This document shows, in pieces, positions 16,933-24,862 of a stretch of 64,000 nt of DNA. Under the pieces are notes generated by a model, which was not told the origin of the DNA, made no database searches, and was given only the letters and a program-made list of their open reading frames with translations. The position numbers were made by a program, and so were the translations under genes. Every line of letters starts with the position of its first letter. The stretch's first letter is position 1. Origin of the DNA: Psychrobacter sp. UBA3962 (GTDB lineage: Bacteria; Pseudomonadota; Gammaproteobacteria; Pseudomonadales; Moraxellaceae); contig NZ_DGDC01000013.1 of NCBI RefSeq assembly GCF_002385225.1, positions 1-64,000 on the forward strand. Direction: 5' to 3'.

Positions 16933-17970
16933 ATGCCTCAATCAAATCACCCTAATTCGTCAAATCAACCTGATATTACTCAAGAAAGCGATGTCTATAC
17001 CGATCACAACGGTGACTATCAATTCGCCTCTTCAACCACTCAAGCCAGCACTGCCGGTACCGAAAAACTGCAAAAAGCTTTAGCCCGTATGGGCCTAGGC
17101 TCACGCCGTCAAATGGAAGAAGTAATTAAAGCAGGCCGTGTCTCTATCAACCAAAAGCCTGCTACCATTGGTGACCGTGTTGAGCAAGGTGATGAGATCC
17201 GTGTTGACGGACGTTTAATCAAATACAAATCAGAACGTGAAAAACGTCGCCGTGTCTTGGCCTACTATAAGCCAGAAGGTGAGATTTGTTCTGCCAATGA
17301 TCCTGAAGGTCGTACCACCGTATTTGAGCGTTTACCGAAGCTAACTCATGATCGCTGGATTATGGTGGGTCGTCTAGATATCAACTCGACTGGCCTTTTA
17401 TTATTCACTAACGATGGTGAATTGGCTCACCGCTTAATGCATCCCTCTAATGAGATTGTTCGTGAATATGCGGTACGCGTATTGGGCGAGCTAACCCCTG
17501 AGATGATGAAAAACTTAACCGATGGGGTCATGCTAGAAGATGGCCTAGCTAAGTTTGAAGACATAAAACAAGGCGGCGGTGAAGGCGTAAACAAATGGTA
17601 TCACGTTAAGCTAAAAGAAGGGCGTAACCGTGAAGTCCGCCGTCTGATCGAATCTCAAGGTCTTAAAGTAAGCCGTCTACTGCGCACCAGCTATGGTTCA
17701 GTAGATTTGCCGAAAGAGCTACGCACTGGCCGCTTTATTGAATTAGATCGTAAAGAAATTCACCGTCTGATTGATCTAGTGGGTATCCGTCCTCGTGAGG
17801 ATATGGGCGTCCATGGCAAGGCAAAAGAGAAAAAAGAACGTTTCCAGAAAAAACCAATGAAAGCTCGTACCATCCGTACCAGCTCTAGAAGTGGCCGAGC
17901 CAATACTGCCGGTAGAAGCTCTAGCAATACCCGTGGTAGAGATACTGGCAACAGAGGTTCTAAACGTTAA
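16933..17970 (+). CDS. rluB: 23S rRNA pseudouridine(2605) synthase
   Basis: About 345 residues from the ATG at 16933, which has AAGGA 8 bases upstream (an ATG 9 bases earlier is too close). An S4 RNA-binding domain (KLQKALARMGLGSRRQMEE) is followed by the RsuA/RluB catalytic block GRLDINSTGLLLFTNDGELA with its catalytic Asp, and KLKEGRNREVRRLIES. The Arg/Ser/Gly-rich basic tail (residues about 290-345) is typical of RluB and distinguishes it from RluE/RsuA. It modifies 23S rRNA. A terminator follows. Confidence 0.9.
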   Translation: MPQSNHPNSSNQPDITQESDVYTDHNGDYQFASSTTQASTAGTEKLQKALARMGLGSRRQMEEVIKAGRVSINQKPATIGDRVEQGDEIRVDGRLIKYKSEREKRRRVLAYYKPEGEICSANDPEGRTTVFERLPKLTHDRWIMVGRLDINSTGLLLFTNDGELAHRLMHPSNEIVREYAVRVLGELTPEMMKNLTDGVMLEDGLAKFEDIKQGGGEGVNKWYHVKLKEGRNREVRRLIESQGLKVSRLLRTSYGSVDLPKELRTGRFIELDRKEIHRLIDLVGIRPREDMGVHGKAKEKKERFQKKPMKARTIRTSSRSGRANTAGRSSSNTRGRDTGNRGSKR

Positions 17971-18008
17971 TTGGCGTCTAGAGTCTAGAATAGCTTACCC
18001 AAAAATCA

Positions 18009-18042
18009 AAAAAGCCCTTAGTGAATAACTAAGGGCTTTTTA
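18009..18042. terminator. Bidirectional intrinsic terminator
   Basis: AAAAAAGCCCTTAGT and ACTAAGGGCTTTTT form a long stem around GAATA, with T-runs on both strands. It separates rluB from the convergent gene at 18063. Confidence 0.88.
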
Positions 18043-18062
18043 GTTTGTAGTGCCAAATCATA

Positions 18063-18662
18063 TTAACGCTGATCTAGATAGCGCTGCATCACCTGCATCT
18101 GCTGTAAGGCTTCACTTTGACAACCTTCGAGCAAGCTATCCAGCTTGGTTTCAATTTTTATTAATACTTCTAACAGCAGCCCAAGCGCTTGGGCTGCTGT
18201 TTCACTAATCTGCTCTTCACTGCTAACTTGCCTATTATTGTAAGCGGCTGTCAACGCTCTATTAGTGGCCTGTTGCAGTAGCTCCTCATGAAGGGCAATA
18301 CGCTGATAGTTTTCAATGAGCTCTGGTAACCGGCTCTGCAATAGTTTACTTACCATAAACTCATCTTCAGAGACCATCGGGGTTTGACCTGTTTTAATTG
18401 CATCATTGCGCCACTGCTGGAATATATCGGCCTTACCATCAATGCGTAACAGCTGCTCTACAATAGCTGGAGGCAATCCTTTTATTTGATCACTAACTAA
18501 TGTCAGCTGTAGCATCGGCGGTGGGGGCAACTGCGAGGGCTCAACATATTTAAGAGTGCCAGGAGTGATACCAACAGCGCGATGAAAAGCCAGCCAACCC
18601 TTATGGCCCACATAGCCTGCCGCCAATACGGCTACAACACCTGCTCCAATTAGCACACTCAT
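18063..18662 (-). CDS. Uncharacterised membrane-anchored protein
   Basis: 199 residues. Residues 1-20 form an N-terminal membrane anchor (VLIGAGVVAVLAAGYVG); the rest is predicted soluble and mostly helical, with LPELIENYQRIAL, AAQALGLLLEVLIKIETKL and a terminal LQQMQVMQRYLDQR. The upstream gene product has the same plan and similar segments (PEAVADYRRL, ALLEVLNTVETQF and LLATNRYLQQRF), so the two are paralogues in one operon. The helical C-terminus faintly recalls the XpaC family, but I would not name it. Function unknown. Confidence 0.7.
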   Translation of the reverse strand: MSVLIGAGVVAVLAAGYVGHKGWLAFHRAVGITPGTLKYVEPSQLPPPPMLQLTLVSDQIKGLPPAIVEQLLRIDGKADIFQQWRNDAIKTGQTPMVSEDEFMVSKLLQSRLPELIENYQRIALHEELLQQATNRALTAAYNNRQVSSEEQISETAAQALGLLLEVLIKIETKLDSLLEGCQSEALQQMQVMQRYLDQR

Positions 18663-18707
18663 TTATGACACCTACCTCCTAGTTAAACCTGACTCAGTGA
18701 TTGATTT

Positions 18708-19298
18708 TTACTTCTCAAAGCGTTGCTGCAAATAACGGTTGGTTGCCAAAAGCTTCTGACCATCTTGATGGTAAGCGGCATCTAACAAATCATCAAATTG
18801 AGTTTCCACTGTATTCAGCACTTCTAATAAAGCTTCTCTACCCGTCATATCTGAGTTTTTAATCTTCGTCGTATCGGCCCGGCTAGACTCGGCACTGCTT
18901 TTCTCAGCTGAGATAATAACCGTTTTATTTGGGGCGCTGTCTAAGTCATGTAACCGGCGATAGTCTGCAACGGCTTCAGGAATATGAGTATCCATCACAT
19001 TCTTAATCATAATATAAGTCTCAGTGACGGCATCTGAATCATCAATAATCCCATCATTGTTGGTATCGCCATACAGCATTTTAAGCTTTTCACCTTTATC
19101 ATTGATGCTATCAAGTCTTTGCTTCACTTCTGGTGGCAAACTCTTCTCTGGAATAAAACCCAACTGCGGCATGGCTTTGTACTCTAACATTTTGGGTTGA
19201 GTCAGTTTTTTAATGCCTCGATAACCTAAATATATCCCTGCAGCTGGCAATAAACCGTACATGATAAACATCAGTACCATTGCAGTGGCTTGCGTCAT
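18708..19298 (-). CDS. Uncharacterised membrane-anchored protein with EF-hand-like loop
   Basis: 196 residues. One membrane segment at residues about 5-25 (VLMFIMYGLLPAAGIYLG) is followed by a soluble region. Near residue 77 the loop DTNNDGIIDDSD has Asp/Asn at positions 1, 3, 5, 9 and 12 and Gly at 6, matching the calcium-binding EF-hand/dockerin consensus. The C-terminal helices (REALLEVLNTVETQFDDLLD) match the downstream paralogue, whose gene starts 45 bases later. Likely one operon. Function unknown; a calcium- or envelope-linked role is only a guess. Confidence 0.7.
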   Translation of the reverse strand: MTQATAMVLMFIMYGLLPAAGIYLGYRGIKKLTQPKMLEYKAMPQLGFIPEKSLPPEVKQRLDSINDKGEKLKMLYGDTNNDGIIDDSDAVTETYIMIKNVMDTHIPEAVADYRRLHDLDSAPNKTVIISAEKSSAESSRADTTKIKNSDMTGREALLEVLNTVETQFDDLLDAAYHQDGQKLLATNRYLQQRFEK

Positions 19299-19520
19299 AT
19301 ATCCATCCTTTGTTGTTTTTTATTATTAAAATACGGAAGTCTTAATATTTCAGTGTGAAAGTTCGCGCTTATGTCAGCCTCAATACTTTATAATTAGACC
19401 GTCTAAACTAGGCCTTATATTTAGTTTCTATAGTGTCTTATATGCGGTCAGTTACGCAATTTTTATAGTAATAAAGGCTTAGCCTACTCCTATTTTAATA
19501 AATTACCCTGAGATAACTAG

Positions 19521-20114
19521 ATGGATTATGTATCAGGCTTTGCTTTAGGCTTATCGCTAATATTTGCGATAGGCTCACAAAACGCTTTTATTCTAAAACA
19601 AGGTATAAAAAAACAGCATGTTTTTGCCATATGTCTATTTTGTGCGGTATCAGATGCTTTATTAATCTCCGCTGGGGTCGCTGGTTTTGGCGCAGTTACA
19701 GCTAAATATCCCAATATCGTCTCCCTTGCAAAGATTGCAGGTGCTTTATTCTTATTGGGGTATGGATTACAAAGCTTATATGCCAGTGTTAGCAAATCGC
19801 ATGCTTTGACACAAGATAATCAACAGGTCAGTAGCCTAAAAAAATCATTGCTGTTATGTTTTGGCTTTACGTGGCTTAACCCTCATGTCTATTTAGACAC
19901 TTTGGTACTGGTAGGTATGGTTTCGACGGGAGCGGATAGTAAGGTGCAGTTCGGATTGGGGGCAATAAGTGCCTCATTCGTGTTCTTTTTTAGCTTAGGC
20001 TATGGCGCCCGGTTATTATCGCCATTATTTGCTAAACCCAAAGCTTGGAGTATCTTGGATGCCCTAGTTGGTATATTGATGATTTATTTGGCTTGGTATT
20101 TATATAACAGTTGA
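19521..20114 (+). CDS. LysE/ArgO family amino acid exporter
   Basis: 197 residues with about five to six membrane segments. The start GFALGLSLIFAIGSQNAFILKQGI and the central motif WLNPHVYLDTLVLVG are diagnostic of LysE/ArgO. These proteins export basic amino acids, arginine or lysine, across the inner membrane. It is divergent from the unknown two-gene operon. Regulation by an ArgP/LysG-type activator is common in the family, but no such gene is adjacent. Confidence 0.88.
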   Translation: MDYVSGFALGLSLIFAIGSQNAFILKQGIKKQHVFAICLFCAVSDALLISAGVAGFGAVTAKYPNIVSLAKIAGALFLLGYGLQSLYASVSKSHALTQDNQQVSSLKKSLLLCFGFTWLNPHVYLDTLVLVGMVSTGADSKVQFGLGAISASFVFFFSLGYGARLLSPLFAKPKAWSILDALVGILMIYLAWYLYNS

Positions 20115-20234
20115 TATTGCCGTTAGTTCGGCAGGATAAATTGTGCGCTCAGTAAGGATTCAGGCCAGTAATCTGATATGGTTGAGGCTATTGAACTTAG
20201 GCTATTAAATTTGAGCTAAACCTGTAAATTTAGT

Positions 20235-20876
20235 TTAGACTAAACTGGGAAAGATGGTGCGAATACCACTGACTAAAATTTCAATTGCCACGGCGGCCAA
20301 CAGCATCCCCATAATACGGCTGATAATGTTCAGCCCAGTATCCCCCAATAATTTACTTAAGCGTCCTGCGGCCATTAATGCCAGATAGCAAAATACAGCA
20401 ATCAATAACCCAGCAATGATAATCGCTAATTTTTGTTGCCAATTGGACACTTGAGCAGAATAAATAATAACCGTCGAAATACCTCCAGGACCTACCATCA
20501 TAGGTATGGCTAACGGCACTACTGCTGCTGCTGTACTGCCGATACTCTCGACACTGTCATCAAAATCAACGTTTTCTTGATCGGGTTTCGCTGGGTTGCC
20601 GTCACCATTCATCATATTAATGGCAATCAAAAATACCAGCACTCCACCGGCTACTTGGAAAGAGCCTACTGAGATACCCAAGGCCTTTAGCAAGCTTTCA
20701 CCAGCTACAGTAAAGAAAGTAATAGTGATAAACACAGTCAAGCTACTGATACGCGCAAAACGGCGCCTATCAGTCATGCTATAGCCTCGAGTCGAATCTA
20801 AAAACAGGGTTAGCGCGCTAAAGGGATTAATTAGCACCATAAACGCTATTATGATTTTTACAATTTCGGTGTCCAT
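20235..20876 (-). CDS. MarC family integral membrane protein
   Basis: 213 residues, six membrane segments. Family signatures are IIAFMVLINPFSALTLFLD at the start, VAGGVLVFLIAINMM, and AVVPLAIPMMVGPGGISTVI, the conserved PLA-P-GPG segment. The substrate and role of MarC proteins are unresolved; the original link with multiple antibiotic resistance was withdrawn. It ends in LLAAVAIEILVSGIR. Single gene, convergent with the LysE gene. Confidence 0.87.
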   Translation of the reverse strand: MDTEIVKIIIAFMVLINPFSALTLFLDSTRGYSMTDRRRFARISSLTVFITITFFTVAGESLLKALGISVGSFQVAGGVLVFLIAINMMNGDGNPAKPDQENVDFDDSVESIGSTAAAVVPLAIPMMVGPGGISTVIIYSAQVSNWQQKLAIIIAGLLIAVFCYLALMAAGRLSKLLGDTGLNIISRIMGMLLAAVAIEILVSGIRTIFPSLV

Positions 20877-21104
20877 AAAGGGCGCCTCAGTTTGTAGAAA
20901 AAGGGCAGTATTGGCGCGTGCAGGACCGGTATGCGACTCTCTGCACGCTCCCCAATTTAGTAATGAGAGAGGGGGTAATTATAAGGCAATAACTGCTCTT
21001 TGTATCGCGCAAGTAGCATATTATTACAAGCTTGAGCCACTCATTTACTTTATTACAAAGATTTTGCCCTAGCCAAAGTAAGCTACAGGCCCTTGAAGTA
21101 AGAC

Positions 21105-22019
21105 TTAAGCCGAAAAGTCCATGCCAATATCTAGCGCAGTGGTACTGTGAGTCAAATATCCCATGGCGATAAAATCTACCCCAGTTTCCGCTACCGCTAC
21201 CACGCTGTCTGGAGTAATACCACCTGAAGCTTCTGTCTTTACTCGGCCACTAGGATGGTTTTTACATAAAGCCACTGCTTCACGTAAAGTATCAGGGCTC
21301 ATGTTATCTAATAATACCAGCTCTGCCCCCGCTTCCAGCGCTTGCTTTAGCTGCTCCAAGGTATCGACTTCAATCTCAATCGGAATTAGATGACCTGCCA
21401 GCTGCTTGGCTTGCTCAATGGCCTTAGTAATATTGCCGGCGATGGCAATATGGTTGTCTTTAATCAAGATGGCATCATCCAGACCCAAACGGTGGTTACG
21501 ACCCCCGCCACAGCGTACCGCATATTTTTGCACAGTGCGCAGACCAGGAATGGTCTTACGGGTACAGGTAATTTGTGCTGGATGATCAGCCACCAGATCT
21601 ACGACCTTGCGAGTAGCCGTAGCAATGCCACTTAGATGAGTCATGAAGTTGAGAGCGGTACGCTCTGCTGTCAACAAGTTACGAGCATTGCCACTAATGG
21701 TAGCTAGAGTTTGACCCGCTGTTACCCAAGCTCCGTCATGAGTATGCGCGGTAAATTCGATAGAGGCATCGACTTGAGCAAAGGCCAGTCTTGCCAAGTC
21801 TAGACCACACACCACGCCTTCATCACGGACGGTTAAAGTTAACGTAGCTTGCTTGTCAGCTGGTATCGTCGCTTGCGAGGTTACATCACCACGGCGACCT
21901 AAATCTTCTACTAAGGCATTTTCTACCAAGGGCACCAACAACACATCATTTAAAGGAGGGACATTAAGGGTTGTAGTATGAGAAGTCTGCTGAGGGCTAG
22001 TGCTAGGCGTTGAAGTCAT
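21105..22019 (-). CDS. nadC: Nicotinate-nucleotide pyrophosphorylase (carboxylating)
   Basis: 304 residues from the ATG at 22019, preceded by AAGGA at good spacing; a longer frame exists upstream but lacks a site. The protein shows EDLGRRGDVTS, AERTALNFMTHLSGIAT, CTRKTIPGLRTVQKYAVRCGGGRNHR and IEIEVDTLEQ, the quinolinate phosphoribosyltransferase signature blocks. It turns quinolinate and PRPP into nicotinate mononucleotide, the last step of de novo NAD synthesis before the common pathway. The promoter region holds a palindrome (22083-22103) shared with nadA, so repression by the neighbouring NadQ/NrtR protein is likely. Confidence 0.95.
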   Translation of the reverse strand: MTSTPSTSPQQTSHTTTLNVPPLNDVLLVPLVENALVEDLGRRGDVTSQATIPADKQATLTLTVRDEGVVCGLDLARLAFAQVDASIEFTAHTHDGAWVTAGQTLATISGNARNLLTAERTALNFMTHLSGIATATRKVVDLVADHPAQITCTRKTIPGLRTVQKYAVRCGGGRNHRLGLDDAILIKDNHIAIAGNITKAIEQAKQLAGHLIPIEIEVDTLEQLKQALEAGAELVLLDNMSPDTLREAVALCKNHPSGRVKTEASGGITPDSVVAVAETGVDFIAMGYLTHSTTALDIGMDFSA

Positions 22020-22082
22020 AATGGGTCCTTGATAGTTATATTTTAAGGTAAAATAAAAAGCTAAGGCAAAATCCTCAACCAA

Positions 22083-22103
22083 TAATACTCATAATGAGCA
22101 TAA
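22083..22103. promoter_or_regulatory. Candidate NAD-regulator operator upstream of nadC
   Basis: TAATACTC, five bases ATAAT, then GAGCATAA. The half-site GAGCATAA is identical to that of the palindrome before nadA, and the spacing is the same. It is 64-84 bases upstream of the nadC ATG. Binding by the adjacent repressor is inferred. Confidence 0.6.
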
Positions 22104-22177
22104 ATATAACGAAGAAAAACCGCTTTAGCAATAACTAATCTAAGCCTAGTTATTGATTCATGCTTTACTGTTTAAGA

Positions 22178-23278
22178 TCAACGAGGGTTACTTTTAGGCA
22201 GTTTACTGTCCATCAATAAACTTTGTAGTCCTATATCAAATCGGAATCGATATAATTTGGCAGGTCTTCCTCGGCCAGTTTGACTGCTATTACCCGTCGG
22301 CTCGACCAAGTTTTGACTTTCAAGTAGCCGTCTAAAGTTTTGTTTGTGCAAAGGCACCCCAGATAAAGCCTCTACACTTTGCTGCAATTGCAACAAAGTA
22401 AATTCTTCAGGCATTAGACCAAAAATAAGCGGACGATATTCAATCTTGGCACGCAGTCGCGATATAGCAGTAGCAATCACCCTGCGATGATCATAATACA
22501 TAGGCTCGCCGATAACTTGATGCCAATTTTTTGGCAGTTTACTGGCATTATAGTCAGGTGACTCAGGTAATAAGCCCGCTTCATAGAGCATCTCATAACG
22601 CAACAGAGCATGCTCAGCCACCCATTTGGTAAACATCTCTTTAGCACTGCTACTGTGACCATCACCACTGGCAACGATCTGTTCAAAATCTGAGTCTTGT
22701 TCCCAGTCGCCACCCCAGCACAGATAAATACGTTGTAAGCGCTTCAATCTCTCTGACTTACTACTCGCCGCTTCTGCCCATTGCTTTAGCTTTTCAGTGA
22801 TTTGGTTGCTGCTAGCCTCTGTTTGCAGACGATTCTCCCAAGGGAAATAATCGTACCAATCTCGCCAGCGGGCACTGCTTTTAGTATTAACGGCTGCCGA
22901 GGCTGGCTCGAAGTCTGACTTTTTATCCTTGTCGCCCTCCATCATGGCTTCAGGTATCGCTGCCTCTTGCACCAAGCCCATATAGCTGACATAGACCAAG
23001 GCATGACCGTCTTTATTGCGTCTATTGGTATCGACAAAGGTATATAACTGCTCGATATACCCTAAAGGCTGTTTTGTCTGCTCTTCTACCCATTGGCGTA
23101 CACCCGCTTGCAATGAGCGGTGTAATGGCATAAGCGGTCCATTGGGCAAAAGCTTACCCCCATCCACCGTCAGCACTCGGGCTCGGCCGTGGGTAATCGC
23201 AATCAACACGGCAACCACTTCAGTGGTACCGCTACCTTCGCTATGGGCGTGAGAAAAAGACAAACTCATATTTATCAT
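22178..23278 (-). CDS. nadQ: Nudix-fold NAD regulator (NadQ/NrtR type)
   Basis: About 366 residues. The N-terminal part looks like a Nudix domain (VVAVLIAITHGRARVLTVDG, then PLHRSLQAGVRQWVEEQT) whose Nudix box is degenerate, so hydrolysis is unlikely and ligand sensing is expected. The C-terminus has a winged helix (LLQLQQSVEALSGVPLHKQNF, RRLLESQ and GRGRPAKLYRF), as in NrtR/NadQ repressors of NAD genes. A long charged middle section separates them. Its place between nadC and nadAB, plus the shared palindrome, supports NAD control. The start is uncertain: ATGs at 23278 and 23269 both lack a clear ribosome site. The symbol is tentative. Confidence 0.78.
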   Translation of the reverse strand: MINMSLSFSHAHSEGSGTTEVVAVLIAITHGRARVLTVDGGKLLPNGPLMPLHRSLQAGVRQWVEEQTKQPLGYIEQLYTFVDTNRRNKDGHALVYVSYMGLVQEAAIPEAMMEGDKDKKSDFEPASAAVNTKSSARWRDWYDYFPWENRLQTEASSNQITEKLKQWAEAASSKSERLKRLQRIYLCWGGDWEQDSDFEQIVASGDGHSSSAKEMFTKWVAEHALLRYEMLYEAGLLPESPDYNASKLPKNWHQVIGEPMYYDHRRVIATAISRLRAKIEYRPLIFGLMPEEFTLLQLQQSVEALSGVPLHKQNFRRLLESQNLVEPTGNSSQTGRGRPAKLYRFRFDIGLQSLLMDSKLPKSNPR

Positions 23279-23477
23279 CAATGTTATTAAAGCTATGGCT
23301 CTTAGTATATCTGTAAATCAGCTTGATTACACGAAGCCTAATTCAAGCTTAAAGGTAAACGTAAATTATTTCAAAACAATAAAAACTTGCTAAAAACTAT
23401 GCTAAGTATATGAAAAATAGGGATTTTACAAAGCATTTAATATCTCCTATAAATTTTAATTAAAAAATTTCTTGTAT

Positions 23478-23498
23478 TTATGCTCAAAACGAGCATAA
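23478..23498. promoter_or_regulatory. Candidate NAD-regulator operator upstream of nadA
   Basis: A perfect inverted repeat: TTATGCTC, five bases AAAAC, GAGCATAA. It lies 98-118 bases before the nadA ATG in the region shared with the divergent regulator gene, so it could control both nadAB and the regulator itself. The same half-site occurs before nadC. Confidence 0.65.
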
Positions 23499-23533
23499 TT
23501 ATATTTACTTTATACAAATTTATAGTTTATTTT

Positions 23534-23567
23534 TAAATTAGTACTTTTTTTAAATTAATACTTTTTT
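23534..23567 (+). repeat. Tandem 17-bp duplication in the nadA leader
   Basis: TAAATTAGTACTTTTTT (23534-23550) is followed directly by TAAATTAATACTTTTTT (23551-23567), differing at one base. It ends 28 bases before the nadA ATG. A recent slippage duplication or a paired control element are both possible. Confidence 0.7.
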
Positions 23568-23595
23568 GAGTACCAACTTCGTAATAGGGATTTTT

Positions 23596-24798
23596 ATGAC
23601 CACCTCAGCCAACAGCCCAGTCGAATTAGAAAAAAACACTACTGCAGAGAAAGTAGAGCTTTTTGCTTATGATGCCCCAACTTTAGATCAAAGCAACAAA
23701 CAGTCTGCTGTTAATAAAATAGATATCGAATATGCCAAAGCCAAAATCCCTGCTGAGCTGTCTCGTACTGAACGTCAGCAAGTGGTGGAAAACATTAAGC
23801 GCCTGCTAAAAGAGCACAACGCAGTATTGGTAGCGCACTATTATGTCGACCCTTATATCCAAGACTTAGCCCTAGAAACCGGCGGCTGCGTAGGAGACTC
23901 TTTGGAGATGGCTCGCTTTGGTAAAGAGCATGAAGCACAGACCTTAGTGGTGGCTGGAGTCAGATTTATGGGCGAGTCTGCCAAAATCTTGAGCATGGAA
24001 AAAACAGTCCTTATGGCTGATCTAGAAGCGGAATGCTCACTAGACTTGGGCTGTCCTATTGAGGAATTTAGTGCGTTTTGTGATCAGCATCCCGACCGTA
24101 CTGTGGTGGTCTATGCCAATACCAGTGCCGAGGTCAAAGCCCGTGCTGACTGGGTCGTAACTTCTTCTGTTGGACTTGAAATTGTGACTCATTTACATGA
24201 ACAAGGCCAAAAAATTATCTGGGGTCCAGACCGTCACTTAGGCAAATACATCCAACAAGAAACCGGCGCTGATATGCTTCTGTGGCAAGGCTCGTGCATC
24301 GTGCACAATGAATTTAAAGCCAAGGAATTAGAGCAATTGAAAGCTGAGCATCCTGATGCTGTGGTGCTGGTTCACCCTGAGTCTCCTGACAGTGTGGTAG
24401 CCCTTGCAGATGTGGTGGGCTCAACCAGTAAGCTACTTAACGCTACCAAAGAGATGGACGCTAAAACTTTCATCGTCGGCACTGACCTTGGCATCTTGCA
24501 CGAGATGCAAAAGCATTCTCCAGACAAGCTGTTTTTGGCGGCCCCAACCGCAGGGGAAAGTGCCACTTGTAAGAGCTGTGCCTTTTGTCCTTGGATGGCC
24601 ATGAATGGGCTTAAAGGCATTGAACAGTGTCTAGAAACCGGCAGTGGTGAAATCAAATTAAAGTCTGAGTTAGCCGAAGCTGCTCTTAAACCCTTACAAC
24701 GTATGCTCGACTTTGCCGCTGAGCAAAAACGTCGTGTGGCGGCTAGTGGTGACCTTATTAAAGACCGTGAACTGTATAAGCATGTTGGTCCTGCTTAG
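23596..24798 (+). CDS. nadA: Quinolinate synthase
   Basis: 400 residues from the ATG at 23596 (GGGA upstream; a TTG 30 bases earlier is less likely). Motifs include AHYYVDPYIQDLALETGG with Cys in GGCVGDS, VRFMGESAKIL, MADLEAECSLDLGCP, WGPDRHLGKYI and the C-terminal CKSCAFCPWMAMNGL. Three conserved cysteines bind a [4Fe-4S] cluster. It condenses iminoaspartate with dihydroxyacetone phosphate to form quinolinate and works directly with NadB, encoded 65 bases downstream. Both are likely co-transcribed. Confidence 0.96.
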   Translation: MTTSANSPVELEKNTTAEKVELFAYDAPTLDQSNKQSAVNKIDIEYAKAKIPAELSRTERQQVVENIKRLLKEHNAVLVAHYYVDPYIQDLALETGGCVGDSLEMARFGKEHEAQTLVVAGVRFMGESAKILSMEKTVLMADLEAECSLDLGCPIEEFSAFCDQHPDRTVVVYANTSAEVKARADWVVTSSVGLEIVTHLHEQGQKIIWGPDRHLGKYIQQETGADMLLWQGSCIVHNEFKAKELEQLKAEHPDAVVLVHPESPDSVVALADVVGSTSKLLNATKEMDAKTFIVGTDLGILHEMQKHSPDKLFLAAPTAGESATCKSCAFCPWMAMNGLKGIEQCLETGSGEIKLKSELAEAALKPLQRMLDFAAEQKRRVAASGDLIKDRELYKHVGPA

Positions 24799-24862
24799 AC
24801 AGTCGGTTTTGCTTGGATAGTAGCTATAAAACTGTAGTTAACCTTTTTATAAGAGCCTGCTT

